A stretch of 64,000 bases of DNA from Georgenia muralis (GTDB lineage: Bacteria > Actinomycetota > Actinomycetes > Actinomycetales > Actinomycetaceae). This document shows, one piece after another, positions 1-9,296 of this stretch; the stretch's first letter is position 1, and each line of letters opens with the position of its first letter. The translations under genes were made by a program, and so were the position numbers. Where the stretch lies: assembly GCF_003814705.1 (NCBI RefSeq), contig NZ_RKRA01000001.1:3354776-3418775 (forward strand), in the 5' to 3' direction. The notes under the pieces were generated by a model, which had not been told where the DNA came from, made no database searches, and was given only the letters and a program-made list of their open reading frames with translations.

Positions 1-1215
1 TCCGTGCACGACCCCGGACTTCTCGTACCGGTAGACGCTGCCGAACTCGAACAGGCGCAGCGGGAGCTCGCGGTAGGACCGGCCGCGGGAGTTGTAGACG
101 AGGTTGTGCATGGGGCAGTTCATGGGCTTGAGGTAGTAGTCCTGGCCCTGCTTGGTGACGTTGCCCTCGGCGTCGCGCACCTCGTCCAGGTGCATGGGCG
201 GGTACATCCCCTCCGCGTACCACTCCAGGTGGCGGGAGGTCTCGAAGAGCTGCGCCTTGGTGATGTGCGGGGTGTTGACGAAGGAGTAGCCCGCCTCGAC
301 GTGGCGACGGCGCGAGTACTCCTCCATCTCCATGCGGATCATGGCGCCCTTGGGGTGGAAGACGGGCAGGCCGGAGCCGATCTCGTCCGGGAAGGAGAAC
401 AGGTCCAGCTCCGAGCCGAGCCGGCGGTGGTCACGCCGCTCGGCCTCGGCCAGGCGGTCGGTGTAGGCCCTGAGCTCGTCCTTGGACGGCCACGCCGTGC
501 CGTAGACGCGCTGGAGCTGCGGGTTCTTCTCGCTGCCCCGCCAGTAGGCCGCCGCCGAGCGCATGAGCGCGAAGCCGTTGCCGATGAGCCTGGTCGAGGG
601 CAGGTGGGGCCCGCGGCACAAGTCCTTCCAGGCCACCTCTCCCCCACGGCGGACGTTGTCGTAGATCGTCAGCTCGCCGCCGCCGACCTCCACCGAGGCC
701 CCCTCGGCGACCTCGCCGGCGCCGGCCGGCCCCTTGAGCCCGATGAGCTCGAGCTTGTAGGGCTCGTCGGCCAGCTCGGCGTGCGCCTCCGCCTCGGTCA
801 CCACACGGCGCCGGAAGGTCTGCCCCTCGCGCACGATCCGGTTCATCTGCTTCTCGAGATCCTTGAGGAGCTCGGGCGTGAAGGGCACCTCGACGTCGAA
901 GTCGTAGTAGAAGCCGTCGGTGATCGGCGGGCCGATCCCCAGCTTGGCGTCGGGGTCGACCTGCTGGACGGCCTGGGCGAGGACGTGGGCGGCGGAGTGC
1001 CGCAGGATCGCCAGGCCGTCCGGGCTGCCGATCGTCACGGACTCCACGACGGCGCCGGCCGGCAGCGCGGCGAGCTCGGTGTCGAGGTCCCTGAGCTCGC
1101 CGTCGACCCGGAGGGCGACGACGTCGCGCCGGTCGGTGAACAGCTCGGTGCCCGTGGTGCCACCGGTGACCGTCCGCGGGGTGCCGTCGATGGTCAAAGG
1201 GTGGTCGGTACCCAC
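1..1215 (-). CDS. thrS: Threonine--tRNA ligase, N-terminal part (runs off the window)
   Basis: Charges tRNA-Thr with threonine in the cytosol. Reading down from GTG 1215 gives 405 residues to the window edge without a stop. Seen in order: a short TGS-like N-terminus ([10 protein letters not shown]), the editing domain with the family motif [11 protein letters not shown] near residue 70, the linker [20 protein letters not shown], and the start of the class II catalytic core ([12 protein letters not shown], then [15 protein letters not shown]). The cysteine of NCPMHN is a zinc ligand in this family. GTG 1215 is chosen because CAGGAG lies about 7 bases upstream. About 270 C-terminal residues, including motifs 2 and 3 and the anticodon domain, are expected beyond position 1. 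Confidence 0.95.
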   Translation of the reverse strand, partial: MGTDHPLTIDGTPRTVTGGTTGTELFTDRRDVVALRVDGELRDLDTELAALPAGAVVESVTIGSPDGLAILRHSAAHVLAQAVQQVDPDAKLGIGPPITDGFYYDFDVEVPFTPELLKDLEKQMNRIVREGQTFRRRVVTEAEAHAELADEPYKLELIGLKGPAGAGEVAEGASVEVGGGELTIYDNVRRGGEVAWKDLCRGPHLPSTRLIGNGFALMRSAAAYWRGSEKNPQLQRVYGTAWPSKDELRAYTDRLAEAERRDHRRLGSELDLFSFPDEIGSGLPVFHPKGAMIRMEMEEYSRRRHVEAGYSFVNTPHITKAQLFETSRHLEWYAEGMYPPMHLDEVRDAEGNVTKQGQDYYLKPMNCPMHNLVYNSRGRSYRELPLRLFEFGSVYRYEKSGVVHG

Positions 1216-1374
1216 GGTGTGCTCCTGCTCGTCCTGCGGAAAAGGTCGTCTCGATCGTACCGACGCCGGGGACCTGCACGGGCGGTCGCCGCGGCGCCGT
1301 GGCGGATGCGTGCCGGCGGGGCTTGTCGGAGAGCACCGCGGTAGGGCGTGTGCCGGCGGGCCGCCTCCGGGACC

Positions 1375-1396
1375 TCCGTGGGCCTCTGGTGGGCCT
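1375..1396 (+). repeat. Arm-type-like direct repeat, copy 1
   Basis: TCCGTGGGCC followed by TCTGGTGGGCCT. Copies stand at 13582-13603 and, with one changed base, at 13779-13800; the latter two flank a tRNA-derived att core next to a tyrosine integrase gene. GTGGGCCT occurs twice inside each unit, which fits integrase arm-binding sites. This role is inferred from position only. Confidence 0.55.
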
Positions 1397-1514
1397 ACGT
1401 CCCGCCTCTTGCCGGGCGCGAACTCGACGGACTGGAGTCCCACGCGCGGTCTGCGCTGGAACCGAGACCAGTCTACCGAGGAGCGGTTCGGGTCAGCGAG
1501 AATGGAGTCTGCGC

Positions 1515-1537
1515 CCCCTTGACCCCCAGATCAAGGC
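1515..1537 (-). repeat. Partial tRNA-Pro-like att core, copy 1
   Basis: This block is identical to 16945-16967 and is followed in both places by about 80 similar bases (CAGTACAT[G/C]ACCGCAGGTC and CGAACGGCGG are shared). On the minus strand it reads CTTGATCTGGGGGTCAAGG, like a tRNA-Pro(GGG) anticodon arm with one additional base. No T-arm is present here, so this is not a tRNA gene. Confidence 0.5.
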
Positions 1538-2162
1538 GCCCCATCCACACCCGTCCGGACCAGTACATGACCGCAGGTCGATGTTGATGACCGACGCCGG
1601 CCGACGCTCCCGAACGGCGGCGACCGATGCCTCATGGTTACATTTTCGGCTACACGCACCTCCTGCCCGAGGCCACCGTCCCCACTCGCCTGCCGTTGAA
1701 GAGAGACCTTGGCCAGCGCACACCACATGGTCGGCCGAGCCATGGCCCTGGGGAATCTCCATGTGCTCGTCGCCGAGCGTTTGCGCACGTACGCGCGGGC
1801 GAGAGCCCGCGAAGAGCGGGATGGGGCTCCGCCGCTGATTCGCACCCGCCCTGGATGACTGCTACCACGACCGAAACGCCGAAGTCGCCGGTACCTATGA
1901 CCGCGCCTGACTCTCGCCGCCCGGGACCACCGGGAGGCCGCCGCCGCGATCCTGGGCGCCCGGGCCAGCTGCCGCTGGCCGCCGACGACGACACTCGCGA
2001 GCTGCGTGACCGCTTGTACTCGGCCGAGGTGATCACGATCGTCGAGCTGTGATCTCCAGGGAGGTTGTACCGCCCAGTGGCGGTGAGTCGGGCTGACAGG
2101 TGAAGGCCTCCGGTAGTGAAGTGGAGCGGTCGAGGAACCGCTTCACCAAGCAGGAGGCCTTC

Positions 2163-2910
2163 GTGTCCCACGCTAACGCTGCCCTGACCCCGCGTGCCCG
2201 GTTGCGGCTCGCCCTGCTCGTCCTCGAGTCCGGCTGGAGCTACGCCGCGGCGGCCAAGATGTTCATGGTTTCCCCGCGGACAGCGAAGAAGTGGGCTGAT
2301 CGGTACCGCGCCGAGCGCAAGACCGCGATGGTGGACCGCAGCTCGCGTCCGCGCTCCAGCCTGACGAGAACAGACCCCGACCTAGTGCGCATCGGTTGCG
2401 GTTGCGGTGGCGGCACCGGCTGGGGCCGGTCCAGATCGCCGGCCGGCTGGGGATGCCGGCCTCGACCGTGCACGCGGTGCTGATGTGGTACCGGATCAAC
2501 CGGCTCTCCTTCATCGACCGGGTCACCGGGGAGCCGTTGCGGCGCTACGAGCACGACCACCCCGGCTCGTTGATCCACGTCGACGTCACCAAGTTCGGCA
2601 ACATCCCGACGGGGGCGGCTGGCGCTACGTCGGCAAGCGGCAGGGCGACAAGAACAAGGCCAAGACTGCACTGCGGACCGGCAGGACCGACACGGGCATC
2701 CGAAGATCGGCACCGCGTTCGTGCACACGGTCATCGATGACCACTCCCGCCTGGCCTACGCCGAGATCTGCGGCGACGAGAAGGCCGTCACCGCCATCGG
2801 GTGCTCCGGCGAGCGGTGGCGTGGTTCGCCGACCACGGCGTCGCCGTCGAGCGGGTCCTGTCCGACAACGGCTCGGCCTACAAGTCTCATCTCTGGCGTG
2901 ACGCGGAGCA
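2163..2910 (+). pseudogene. IS481-family transposase, several frameshifts
   Basis: Begins at GTG 2163 behind AGGAGG (MSHANAALTPRARLRLALLV, then helix-turn-helix YAAAAKMFMVSPRTAKKWAD). After about residue 75 the protein continues in another frame from about 2396 (LGMPASTVHAVLMWYRINRL, HDHPGSLIHVDVTKFG), then from about 2721 (TVIDDHSRLAYAE) and again from about 2801 (AVAWFADHGVAVERVLSDNG). The DDE motifs HVDVTK, DDHSR and SDNGSAY are all present but spread over three or more frames. The normal length is about 320 residues and the C-terminal part after SDNGSAYKSHLW is missing. This is a dead, truncated insertion sequence. Confidence 0.85.
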
Positions 2911-3456
2911 CCATTCTCACGCCCGACAGGGCGCACCCGCCAGGGGCGCAGGAGAACTAACCGGGCCGGTCTGGCCGCGAGCCCGGCTCGGTGGCCAGGT
3001 TGATCCGTCCCCCGGGGCGCCGGTACTCCCCCGCTTGTCGCTTGCAGTTGCTCATGCGTTCCCGGACCTGCCGTCGTCGGCCGCCCGTCTCCTCCCGGGT
3101 CAAGATACGGAGGCGCTACATCCGGATGTGCCGCGTCTCAGCGGCTGGCGTCCGTTATGCGGCGATGCTGTGGCGCCGGACCCTGGTAGCCGACCGCCCG
3201 GCGACCGGGTCGTCATCGCCGCGGGCCAGGGCCAGGGTTTCGACGACGACGACCCGGTCGCGGCGGTCCTCGTCGGTGATGGCGCGCCCGCTGCTGCTGT
3301 CCCTCCTTGGGGTCACCGTGCAGGTGTGCGGCGCTGCTCGCGGGCGATCGACCAGCCAGCGTTGTTGTCGGCCCTCACTGATCAGATCACCGAATATCTC
3401 GCCACGATCGACGCGAAGGTCGACGACGTACGCTGCGCCCAGAAGGACTAGACGAC
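2911..3456. other. Non-coding or decayed sequence
   Basis: No recognisable gene. An open plus-strand frame ends at 3451 with ALLSALTDQITEYLATIDAK, which looks like a real protein fragment but was not identified. The region probably represents debris downstream of the broken IS481. Confidence 0.4.
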
Positions 3457-3468
3457 TTAGGTCGTCTT
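3449..3468. terminator. Hairpin at the 3' end of lhgO
   Basis: Arms AGACGAC and GTCGTCT surround TTAG and overlap the TAA stop at 3457-3459. There is no T-run, so a factor-independent terminator is possible but not certain. Confidence 0.4.
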
Positions 3469-4671
3469 GGTCGGCTCCAGCACGCGTGCCGCGATCATCG
3501 CCCCGATCGGCAGGGCGGAGGTCGCGGCGGGGGACGGGGCGTTGGCGACGTGCAGCTGCCGCGGCGTGTGCCGCAGCAGGAAGTCCTGCACCAGCGTCCC
3601 GTCCGCCAGCACCGCCTGCGCACGGATGCCGGCGGGATGGGGCCGCAGGTCCGACAGCCGCAGGGACGGGCAGTACCGCCGGCACTGGCGCAGGTAGCCG
3701 GGGCGGAACACCGAGTTGGCCACCTCCGCCGCCCCGGTGCGCAGGTTCGCGCGGGCGACCCGCCACATGCCCGGGAACCTCGCGTAGTCGAGCACGTCGG
3801 GCAGTGAGACGGCGCCCTTGCGGTAGCCCTCGCGGGCGAGGCCGAGGACGGCGTTGGGGCCCACGGTGATCCGGCCGTCGATGGTCGGGCTGAGGTGGAC
3901 ACCGAGGAACGGCAGCGCCGGGTCCGGCACCGGGTAGATCAGGTGCTCGACGAGACCCGTGCGCTCCGCGGGCAGCTCGAAGTACTCCCCGCGGAACGGC
4001 ACGATACGGAAATCCGGCGCCAGGCCGCCCATCCGGGCGACCCGGTCGGCCTGCACGCCGGCGCACGCGACCAGCCGCCCAGCCCGGAACTCCTGGCCGC
4101 CGGCCACGACCCGCACGGCGTCATCGTCCTCCGTGATGCGCGTGACGGCGGTGCCGGTCAGTATCCGGCCGCCGGCGGCGCGCACGCCCTCGGCCATCGC
4201 CCGGGCCACCCGCCGGTAGTCCACGATCCCGGTCGCCGGCACCAGCAGCGCCTCGCGGCCGGTCACGTTCGGCTCCAGCTCGCGCAGCCGGGCAGCGTCC
4301 ACGGGCTCGACCTCGATGCCGTTCTCCGCGGCGCGGCCGCGCAGCGCGCGCAGGCGCGCCACCTCCGCGTCGTCCGTGGCGACCACGAGCTTGCCCACCG
4401 TGCGGAACGGGATGCCGTGCTCGGTGCAGAACTCCTTGGTGGCGGCCTCGCCCGCCCGGCACAGGCGCGCCTTGAGGGAACCAGGCGCGTAGTAGATCCC
4501 GGCGTGGATCACCCCGGAGTTGTGCCCGGTCTGGTGCGCGGCGAGCGCCCGCTCCTTCTCGATCACCAGCACCGAGGCGCCCGGCCGACGGCGCTGCAGG
4601 TCACGTGCCGTTGCGAGGCCCACGATGCCCCCACCCACCACGAGGAAGTCGTAGCTCGACACGGCGCTCAC
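3457..4671 (-). CDS. lhgO: L-2-hydroxyglutarate oxidase (FAD-dependent, DAO fold)
   Basis: Predicted to oxidise L-2-hydroxyglutarate to 2-oxoglutarate, passing electrons through FAD to oxygen or quinones. The N-terminal dinucleotide motif is FLVVGGGIVGLATARDL, followed by VLVIEKERALAAHQTGHNSG, where the AxHQTGHNSGVIHAG block is diagnostic of LhgO. Further family blocks are YYAPGSLKARLCRAG, PFRGEYFEL, LIYPVPDPALPFLGVHL and, near the end, NAPSPAATSALPIG. The length of 404 residues is normal. GTG 4671 and GTG 4662 (SSYDFLVV) are both possible starts. The gene stands alone between insertion debris on both sides and appears intact. Confidence 0.92.
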   Translation of the reverse strand: MSAVSSYDFLVVGGGIVGLATARDLQRRRPGASVLVIEKERALAAHQTGHNSGVIHAGIYYAPGSLKARLCRAGEAATKEFCTEHGIPFRTVGKLVVATDDAEVARLRALRGRAAENGIEVEPVDAARLRELEPNVTGREALLVPATGIVDYRRVARAMAEGVRAAGGRILTGTAVTRITEDDDAVRVVAGGQEFRAGRLVACAGVQADRVARMGGLAPDFRIVPFRGEYFELPAERTGLVEHLIYPVPDPALPFLGVHLSPTIDGRITVGPNAVLGLAREGYRKGAVSLPDVLDYARFPGMWRVARANLRTGAAEVANSVFRPGYLRQCRRYCPSLRLSDLRPHPAGIRAQAVLADGTLVQDFLLRHTPRQLHVANAPSPAATSALPIGAMIAARVLEPTKTT

Positions 4672-4858
4672 CGTCCCCGGCAGGTCGCGGCCGGGCCGGA
4701 AGCCCCGGGCTCCGCCGTCCGGGAAGCACGTGACACGACGACCTCCTTGCGGGCGACGACGCGTGCGCCGCCGCGGCGGGGTGCCCCGCCGCACCAGCAT
4801 TATGTCGCCGGTGGGGGCGGCAGGCGCGAATCGACCACGGAACCTGTGAACCTGGGAG

Positions 4859-5022
4859 AGAGTCGCTCGAGCCATCGAGGGCCTGACGCCCGGCTACCTC
4901 GCACTCGTCATGGCGAGCGGGATCGTCCCGATGGACCTGCAGCTGTGCGGGTACACCAACCTGTCGGACGCGCTGCTCGTTGCCTACGCGGTGGCCTGCG
5001 CCGTTCTCGTCGTCATCGCGCC
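4859..5022 (+). pseudogene. TDT-family transporter, N-terminal fragment
   Basis: The frame reads EGLTPGYLALVMASGIV and later GYTNLSDALLVAYAVACAVL, matching the first two membrane segments of the tellurite-resistance/dicarboxylate (TDT) transporter family. It has no start codon with a good ribosome site and breaks into RecC-like sequence at about 5020. Only about 55 of about 330 residues remain. Confidence 0.5.
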
Positions 5023-5190
5023 GCGGCGGCGCGCACGGCGCCGACAAGTCTGTGCGGCGAGGCGAGTGTGACGTTGGCGCACACGCGGGGCTCGCCGTCG
5101 GGCCCGGCGCCGAGGTGGTACGAGAGTCGCTGGGCGAGCCAGCGCTCGACGCCGCGGGTGGGCACGGCTACGACGTCGGTGGTGAACGGC
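5013..5190 (-). pseudogene. recC 5' fragment (exodeoxyribonuclease V gamma)
   Basis: The minus-strand frame reads TTDVVAVPTRGVERWLAQRL then CANVTLASPHRLVGAV, the conserved N-terminal block of RecC in actinobacteria. The preceding residues (from about 5420) do not look like RecC, and the gene is cut at about 5013 against the TDT fragment, so less than a tenth of the roughly 1,100-residue protein is left. An intact copy should exist elsewhere if the strain has RecBCD. Confidence 0.55.
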
Positions 5191-5664
5191 TCCTCGGGCG
5201 GCTCCCAGCGGGGCGGGTGGGTGGCGGACGAAGCGTTCGGGATGGGCGGCGGGCTCGTCCCGGCCGGTGACGCCTCGCGAGAGCGCGGTCTGATGTTGCT
5301 GTCCACGCGCTCGTTGAAGGTGACCGAGAGGATGTACTCGTCCTGGGATGCGTTGTAGGCGTCGACAAGGTTCTTCTCCAGGGCGGCGCGCTGGGCGGGG
5401 GTTGCACCCCTGAACCACATCTCGAGCGACTCGCGGTTGTTCCCTGCCGCTGAGCCCTGATCCGTAAGTTCTTGGGTGGCCCGGGAGGGCTGGGTGTGGC
5501 TGAGCCTTGATCGCCCGTTGATGGCTCCGATGGATTGGCCGCCCGGTTCCTCCTGGGGCGCCTTGACTGCTGATTGAGATGCGCGTCCTGTTCGCTGTTT
5601 ACGGATGTCGGCGGGGTGTTCCTTCGGGCCATGGCAATCGCTCGTGTGCTCGAAGGAGGAGTTG

Positions 5665-6290
5665 ATGAAGCAACGGATCGCGCTCGGGGTGGGCTGGTGT
5701 CGACGTCGGTAAGGGTCATCACTGGATCTGCCTGATCGACGAGGCCGGCACCACAGTCTGGTCGACGAAGGTGGTCAACGACGAGGCCGCCATCCTCGAC
5801 GCGATCGCCGGCGTCCTTGGCCACGCCGACGAGGTCGTCTGGGGAGTAGACGTCACCGGGACCATGTCGGGACTGCTGCTGGCACTGCTGGCAGCCCACG
5901 GTCAGCGGGTGAGATACGTCCCCGGCCGCACGGTGAACCAGATGGCCAGCGCCTACCGCGGTGAGGCCAAGACCGACGCCCGCGATGCCTACGTCATCGC
6001 CGAGACCCTTCGACACCGCGGCGATCTACAGGACGTCGAGGTCGCCACCGCGCTGGTGACCGAGCTGCGGCTGCTGGTCACCCACCGCACCGACCTGGTC
6101 GGTGACCGGGTCCGCGTGGTCAACCGGCTCCGCGACGTGCTCAGCGGCTACTTCCCTGCGCTGGAGCGGTCCTTCGACTACGCCCATAGCCGGGGTGCGT
6201 TGGTCCTGCTGACGGGCTACCAGACGCCGCAGGCGATCCGCCGGACGGGTGAGTCGCGGTTGCGGGCATGGCTGGTCAAGCGGACCAGCG
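5665..6290 (+). pseudogene. IS110-family transposase, frameshifted and truncated
   Basis: ATG 5665 (MKQRIALG) follows GAAGGAGGAG. A one-base shift between about 5681 and 5692 is needed to reach AGVDVGKGHHWICLIDEAG, the N-terminal DEDD catalytic block. It continues VVWGVDVTGTMSGLLLALLA, YRGEAKTDARDAYVIAETLR and HRTDLVGDRVRVVNRLRDVL. The frame leaves the family at about residue 200 (RAWLVKR), where it runs into a dehydrogenase 3'-end. The C-terminal serine domain is missing, so the element is inactive. Bases 5200-5664 hold no other recognisable gene. Confidence 0.85.
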
Positions 6291-6317
6291 AGGAGAAAGA
6301 AGACCCACCTTTGCGGC

Positions 6318-6379
6318 CAGGTCATCTTTCGTCGACGGCGGCTCCGACGTCGTGATCCGCGGAGCCACCACCTGGTAGG
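6318..6379 (+). pseudogene. Short-chain dehydrogenase, last codons only
   Basis: The frame ending at TAG 6379 reads FVDGGSDVVIRGATTW, a typical end of an SDR-family dehydrogenase (GQVIFVDGGSD...W). One extra T in GTCATCTTTCGTC breaks the frame just upstream. The IS110 remnant lies directly before it, so the rest of the gene was lost. Confidence 0.45.
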
Positions 6380-6450
6380 CCGTCTCACCGCCCGTCCTCG
6401 CGCCGACAGCGATGCGCGAGGCCCGGGGCGGTCGGGCCCGCGCGACGGCC

Positions 6451-6840
6451 TCAGGCCTTGACGGCGAGCACAGGGACATCGACCGAGAGCAGGATCTTCT
6501 GGGCGTTGCTGCCCAGCACGAGCTTGCCCACGGGCGAGCGCCTGCGCAGTCCGATGACCACGAGGCTCGCGCCGAGCTCGCCGGTGATTGCCTGGAGCTC
6601 GTCGGCGACGTCGTTGCCGCGCACGAGCTGGCGCACCTGGCCCTCCACGCCGGCACGGGCGAGCTCGGCACGTACCTCGTCGAGCTCATCCTCAGTGGCC
6701 AGCAATGGGTCGGCGTAGGCCTCTCCAGCGGAGACGTTGAGCACGAGCAGGTCCTCGGCGTGGGTCTGGGCCTCGAGGATGGCGCGGGCGAGCGCCGCCC
6801 TGCCCTCGGGCTTGGTGGTGTAGCCGACGACGATCGTCAT
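6451..6840 (-). CDS. Universal stress protein, UspA family
   Basis: A 129-residue single-domain Usp protein. It starts MTIVVGYTTKPEGRAALARA, has the middle blocks AEDLLVLNVSAGEAY and ASLVVIGLRRRSPVGKLVLG, and ends SNAQKILLSVDVPVLAVKA. The G-x2-R-x-G-x9-(S/T) ATP-binding pattern is only partly kept: RRRSPVGKLVLGSNAQKIL retains the final G-S and shows R-R in place of the usual first glycine. It lies downstream of and co-directional with the gntR gene (56-base gap), so read-through is possible. The target is unknown. Confidence 0.9.
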   Translation of the reverse strand: MTIVVGYTTKPEGRAALARAILEAQTHAEDLLVLNVSAGEAYADPLLATEDELDEVRAELARAGVEGQVRQLVRGNDVADELQAITGELGASLVVIGLRRRSPVGKLVLGSNAQKILLSVDVPVLAVKA

Positions 6841-6896
6841 CGTGGTCCTCTCTCGGCGGGCGCGGTGGGGTTCGGGCGGGTCGGGCGGTGAAGAAC

Positions 6897-7559
6897 TCAG
6901 CTCTGGACGTCCGGCGGCAAGGCGCGCCGGGCGGCAACGGCGCTGCTCACCACGTGGTCCTGCATGATGCGGTCGACGGCCTCGGGATCCCGCCCCACCA
7001 GCGCGTCGAAGATGGCGCGGTGCTCGACCGCTGCCTGCGCCGGCCGGCCCGGGTCGCTCGTCGCCCAGGCCTTGTAGCGGTCGACGTGCCCACGGATCTC
7101 GTGGAGCAGCTGGCTGCACCAGGGATTGTCGGCCGCCTCGGCGACAGTGGCGTGGAACTCCCGGCCGAGGCGCAGGATCTCGGACTCGTCGCCCTTCGCG
7201 CGGTCCATGCGGTCCAGCAATATATCGAGGTGGGACCGCACCTCGGGCGTCATGCGCAGGCAGGCGTCGCGGGCGAGCAGCCCCTCGAGCCGGGCACGGA
7301 TATCGAAGATGCGGTCGAGATCCTCGCGCCGCAACGGCGCGACGCGCAGGCCGCCGGAGAGCTGCCGGTGGACGAGCCCCTCAGCGAGCAGCAGGCGCAG
7401 GGCCTCGCGCACCGGCGTTCGGCTCACGTTCAGCCGCTCGGCGAGGGCGGGCTCGGTGAGCCGCTCACCCGGGCCCAGCGTCCCGTCGATGATCTGGCCG
7501 CGGACCGTGGCGTACACGGTCTCCAGTCCCGTCCCCCGTCGGACGTTGGCGCTCGACAT
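6897..7559 (-). CDS. GntR/FadR-type regulator of the tct operon
   Basis: A 220-residue transcription factor. The winged helix is near residues 15-75 (YATVRGQIIDGTLGPGERLT, LAERLNVSRTPVREALRLL). The C-terminal FCD domain carries metal-ligand-type histidines (RLGREFHATVAEAA, LLHEIRGHVDRY, VEHRAIFDAL). ATG 7559 is the only good start. It is divergent from tctC across a 145-base gap and most likely controls it in response to a carboxylic acid. Confidence 0.9.
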   Translation of the reverse strand: MSSANVRRGTGLETVYATVRGQIIDGTLGPGERLTEPALAERLNVSRTPVREALRLLLAEGLVHRQLSGGLRVAPLRREDLDRIFDIRARLEGLLARDACLRMTPEVRSHLDILLDRMDRAKGDESEILRLGREFHATVAEAADNPWCSQLLHEIRGHVDRYKAWATSDPGRPAQAAVEHRAIFDALVGRDPEAVDRIMQDHVVSSAVAARRALPPDVQS

Positions 7560-7579
7560 GGCGGCAGTGTGGCAGAAAA

Positions 7580-7612
7580 TGTCGGTCTTGCATACACGCA
7601 TACACCGCGGTA
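7580..7612. promoter_or_regulatory. Possible GntR operator between gntR and tctC
   Basis: The gap between the divergent genes contains the tandem GCATACAC GCATACAC within TCTTGCATACACGCATACAC. FadR-subfamily regulators often bind AT-rich TGTATAC-like sites at such places. Assignment rests on position and this repeat only. Confidence 0.35.
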
Positions 7613-7704
7613 CGTTCCCGGCAGCACCCGGGTCGGAATCGCACGGATGGCCAGGGGCATGACAGCTGACAACGATGTCCAGTCGAACCGGAAGGTGCCA
7701 CCTC

Positions 7705-8748
7705 ATGCGCTCTCGCCGCACCCTTGGCCTCCTCGCCCTCACCGCCACCGCCCTCACACTCTCCGCCTGTGGCGGCGGCACCGACCCCGATGATGGCGGC
7801 ACCGCCGGTGGCGAGACGTCCACCACAGCCGCCGGCAGCGACGAGGCCGCCGAGCCGATCGCCCAGCTGGAGATCATCGCGCCCGCCGCCCCGGGCAGCG
7901 GGTGGGACCAGACCTCCCGCGCGGTGCAGGAGGGGCTGCAGGCAGAGTCGCTCGCCGAGCAGGTCACCGTCACCAACGTCCCCGGTGCGTCCGGCACGGT
8001 CGCACTCGCCCAAGTGGCCCCGCAGACCGGCAAAGAAGGCCTGTGGATGGCGTCCGGACTGGCGATGATGACCGGCGTCGTCACGAACAACTCCGACGTC
8101 ACGCTCGACGAGGTCACCCCGCTGGCGCGGCTCATGGGCGAGTACGAGCTCATCGTGGTGCCGGCCGCCTCGGAGTTCCAGACCCTCGAGGACCTCCTGA
8201 CCGCCATCGAGGAGGACCCCGCGTCCGTGCCGATCGCAGGCGGCTCGGCGGGCAGCGCGGACCACCTCTTCCTCGGCCTCCTCGCCCAGGAGCGCGGCAT
8301 CACCCCGAGCGACCTCAACTACGTCCCGTTCTCCGGCGGCGGCGAGGCGACGACGGCGCTGCTGGGCAACCAGGTGTCAGCCGGCATCGCGGGCACCGGC
8401 GAGTTCCAGGCTCAGGTCGAGGCCGGCGAGCTCCGCCCCCTCCTCGTCTCCTCCCTCGAGACCGTCGAGTCGGTGCCGGACGCCCCGACCCTCGCCGACG
8501 AGGGGCTCGAGGACCTGGAGTTCTACAACTGGCGCTCGATCACCGCCCCGGCCGACCTGCCGCAGGAGACCATCGACCAGTACGTCGCCACCCTGGACGC
8601 CCTGCACGACTCCGAGACGTGGCAGCAGACCGTCACCGACAACGCCTGGGAGGACGTCTACATCTCGGGCGAGGAGTTCGCCTCGTGGATCGAGGAGGAG
8701 AACGCCCGCGTCACCGAGGTGCTCGAGGGCCTCGGTCTGGTCCAGTGA
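7705..8748 (+). CDS. tctC: Tripartite tricarboxylate transporter, periplasmic-type binding lipoprotein
   Basis: A 347-residue solute receptor of the TctABC system, lipid-anchored outside the membrane. The signal peptide ends in the lipobox LSAC ([20 protein letters not shown] then ACGGG). A low-complexity linker follows, then TctC blocks ITEL-like [51 protein letters not shown] and [22 protein letters not shown] 7705 has GAAGG 9 bases upstream. It overlaps tctB by 4 bases. Substrate unknown; citrate-like or other carboxylates are typical. Confidence 0.93.
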   Translation: MRSRRTLGLLALTATALTLSACGGGTDPDDGGTAGGETSTTAAGSDEAAEPIAQLEIIAPAAPGSGWDQTSRAVQEGLQAESLAEQVTVTNVPGASGTVALAQVAPQTGKEGLWMASGLAMMTGVVTNNSDVTLDEVTPLARLMGEYELIVVPAASEFQTLEDLLTAIEEDPASVPIAGGSAGSADHLFLGLLAQERGITPSDLNYVPFSGGGEATTALLGNQVSAGIAGTGEFQAQVEAGELRPLLVSSLETVESVPDAPTLADEGLEDLEFYNWRSITAPADLPQETIDQYVATLDALHDSETWQQTVTDNAWEDVYISGEEFASWIEEENARVTEVLEGLGLVQ

Positions 8749-9296
8749 CGGCCGACGGCGGAGCCCACGCGGCCCCGCCGGAGACCCGCCCCGCCCCGGC
8801 GGGGCGGGCACGCCGGCGCATCGTCTGGGGCGAGCTCGTCCTCGGCCTGGCCGTGCTGGGCCTCGGCGTCGTCGTCCTCCTCGACGCCCGCTCGATGCCC
8901 GCCTCCACCTCGGCCTCGGGCATCGGGGCCGGGTTCTTCCCCACGATCGTCGCTGTCTTCACCATGGCGGTGGCGCTCGCCCTGATCGTCCACGTCCTCC
9001 TTGGCGGCCGCGGCGACCCGGACGAGGGCGAGGGCGACATCGACCTCGCGGTGCTCCACGTCCGCGGCGCGCTCATCGTGCTGGCCGCGATCGCCTGGTA
9101 CGCGCTGGCGCTCGAGAGGCTCGGCTACGTGCCGACCGCGCTGGTGACGTTCTGGGCCATCGCGTACGCCCTCGGCGCTCGCCGCTACGTCCGCGACTTC
9201 CTCATCGCTGCCGTGCTCGCCGTCGTCATCTACGTCGGCTTCACCCAGGGACTGTCGATCCGGCTGCCGGCCGGCGTGCTCGAGGGGGTGCTGTGA
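8745..9296 (+). CDS. tctB: Tripartite tricarboxylate transporter, small membrane subunit
   Basis: A 183-residue protein with four predicted membrane segments ([67 protein letters not shown]). The motif [12 protein letters not shown] near residue 50 is typical of TctB. GTG 8745 lies in the GTGA overlap with tctC, and GTGA at the end overlaps tctA, so translation is coupled. The N-terminal 25 residues are alanine/proline-rich and cytosolic. Confidence 0.9.
   Translation: MTADGGAHAAPPETRPAPAGRARRRIVWGELVLGLAVLGLGVVVLLDARSMPASTSASGIGAGFFPTIVAVFTMAVALALIVHVLLGGRGDPDEGEGDIDLAVLHVRGALIVLAAIAWYALALERLGYVPTALVTFWAIAYALGARRYVRDFLIAAVLAVVIYVGFTQGLSIRLPAGVLEGVL

Larger units (their letters stand above)
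1216..2162. other. Intergenic scar region with integrase-arm-like repeats
   Basis: No convincing gene was seen. The stretch 1364-1600 resembles 13766-14000, and 1515-1620 resembles 16945-17048. The shared block at 1515-1537 contains CCCTTGACCCCCAGATCAAG, part of a tRNA-Pro-like anticodon arm on the minus strand. This looks like a decayed attachment region left by an integrated element next to thrS. The rest (1620-2090) has only short open frames with no recognisable protein. Confidence 0.6.

Noticed and set aside
4-1344. 446-codon plus-strand frame opposite thrS
   Set aside because: Composition is that of an antisense shadow ([11 protein letters not shown]-like repeats) and the opposite strand is clearly threonyl-tRNA synthetase.
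3895-5358. 487-codon plus-strand frame
   Set aside because: Antisense to lhgO over most of its length and without motifs.
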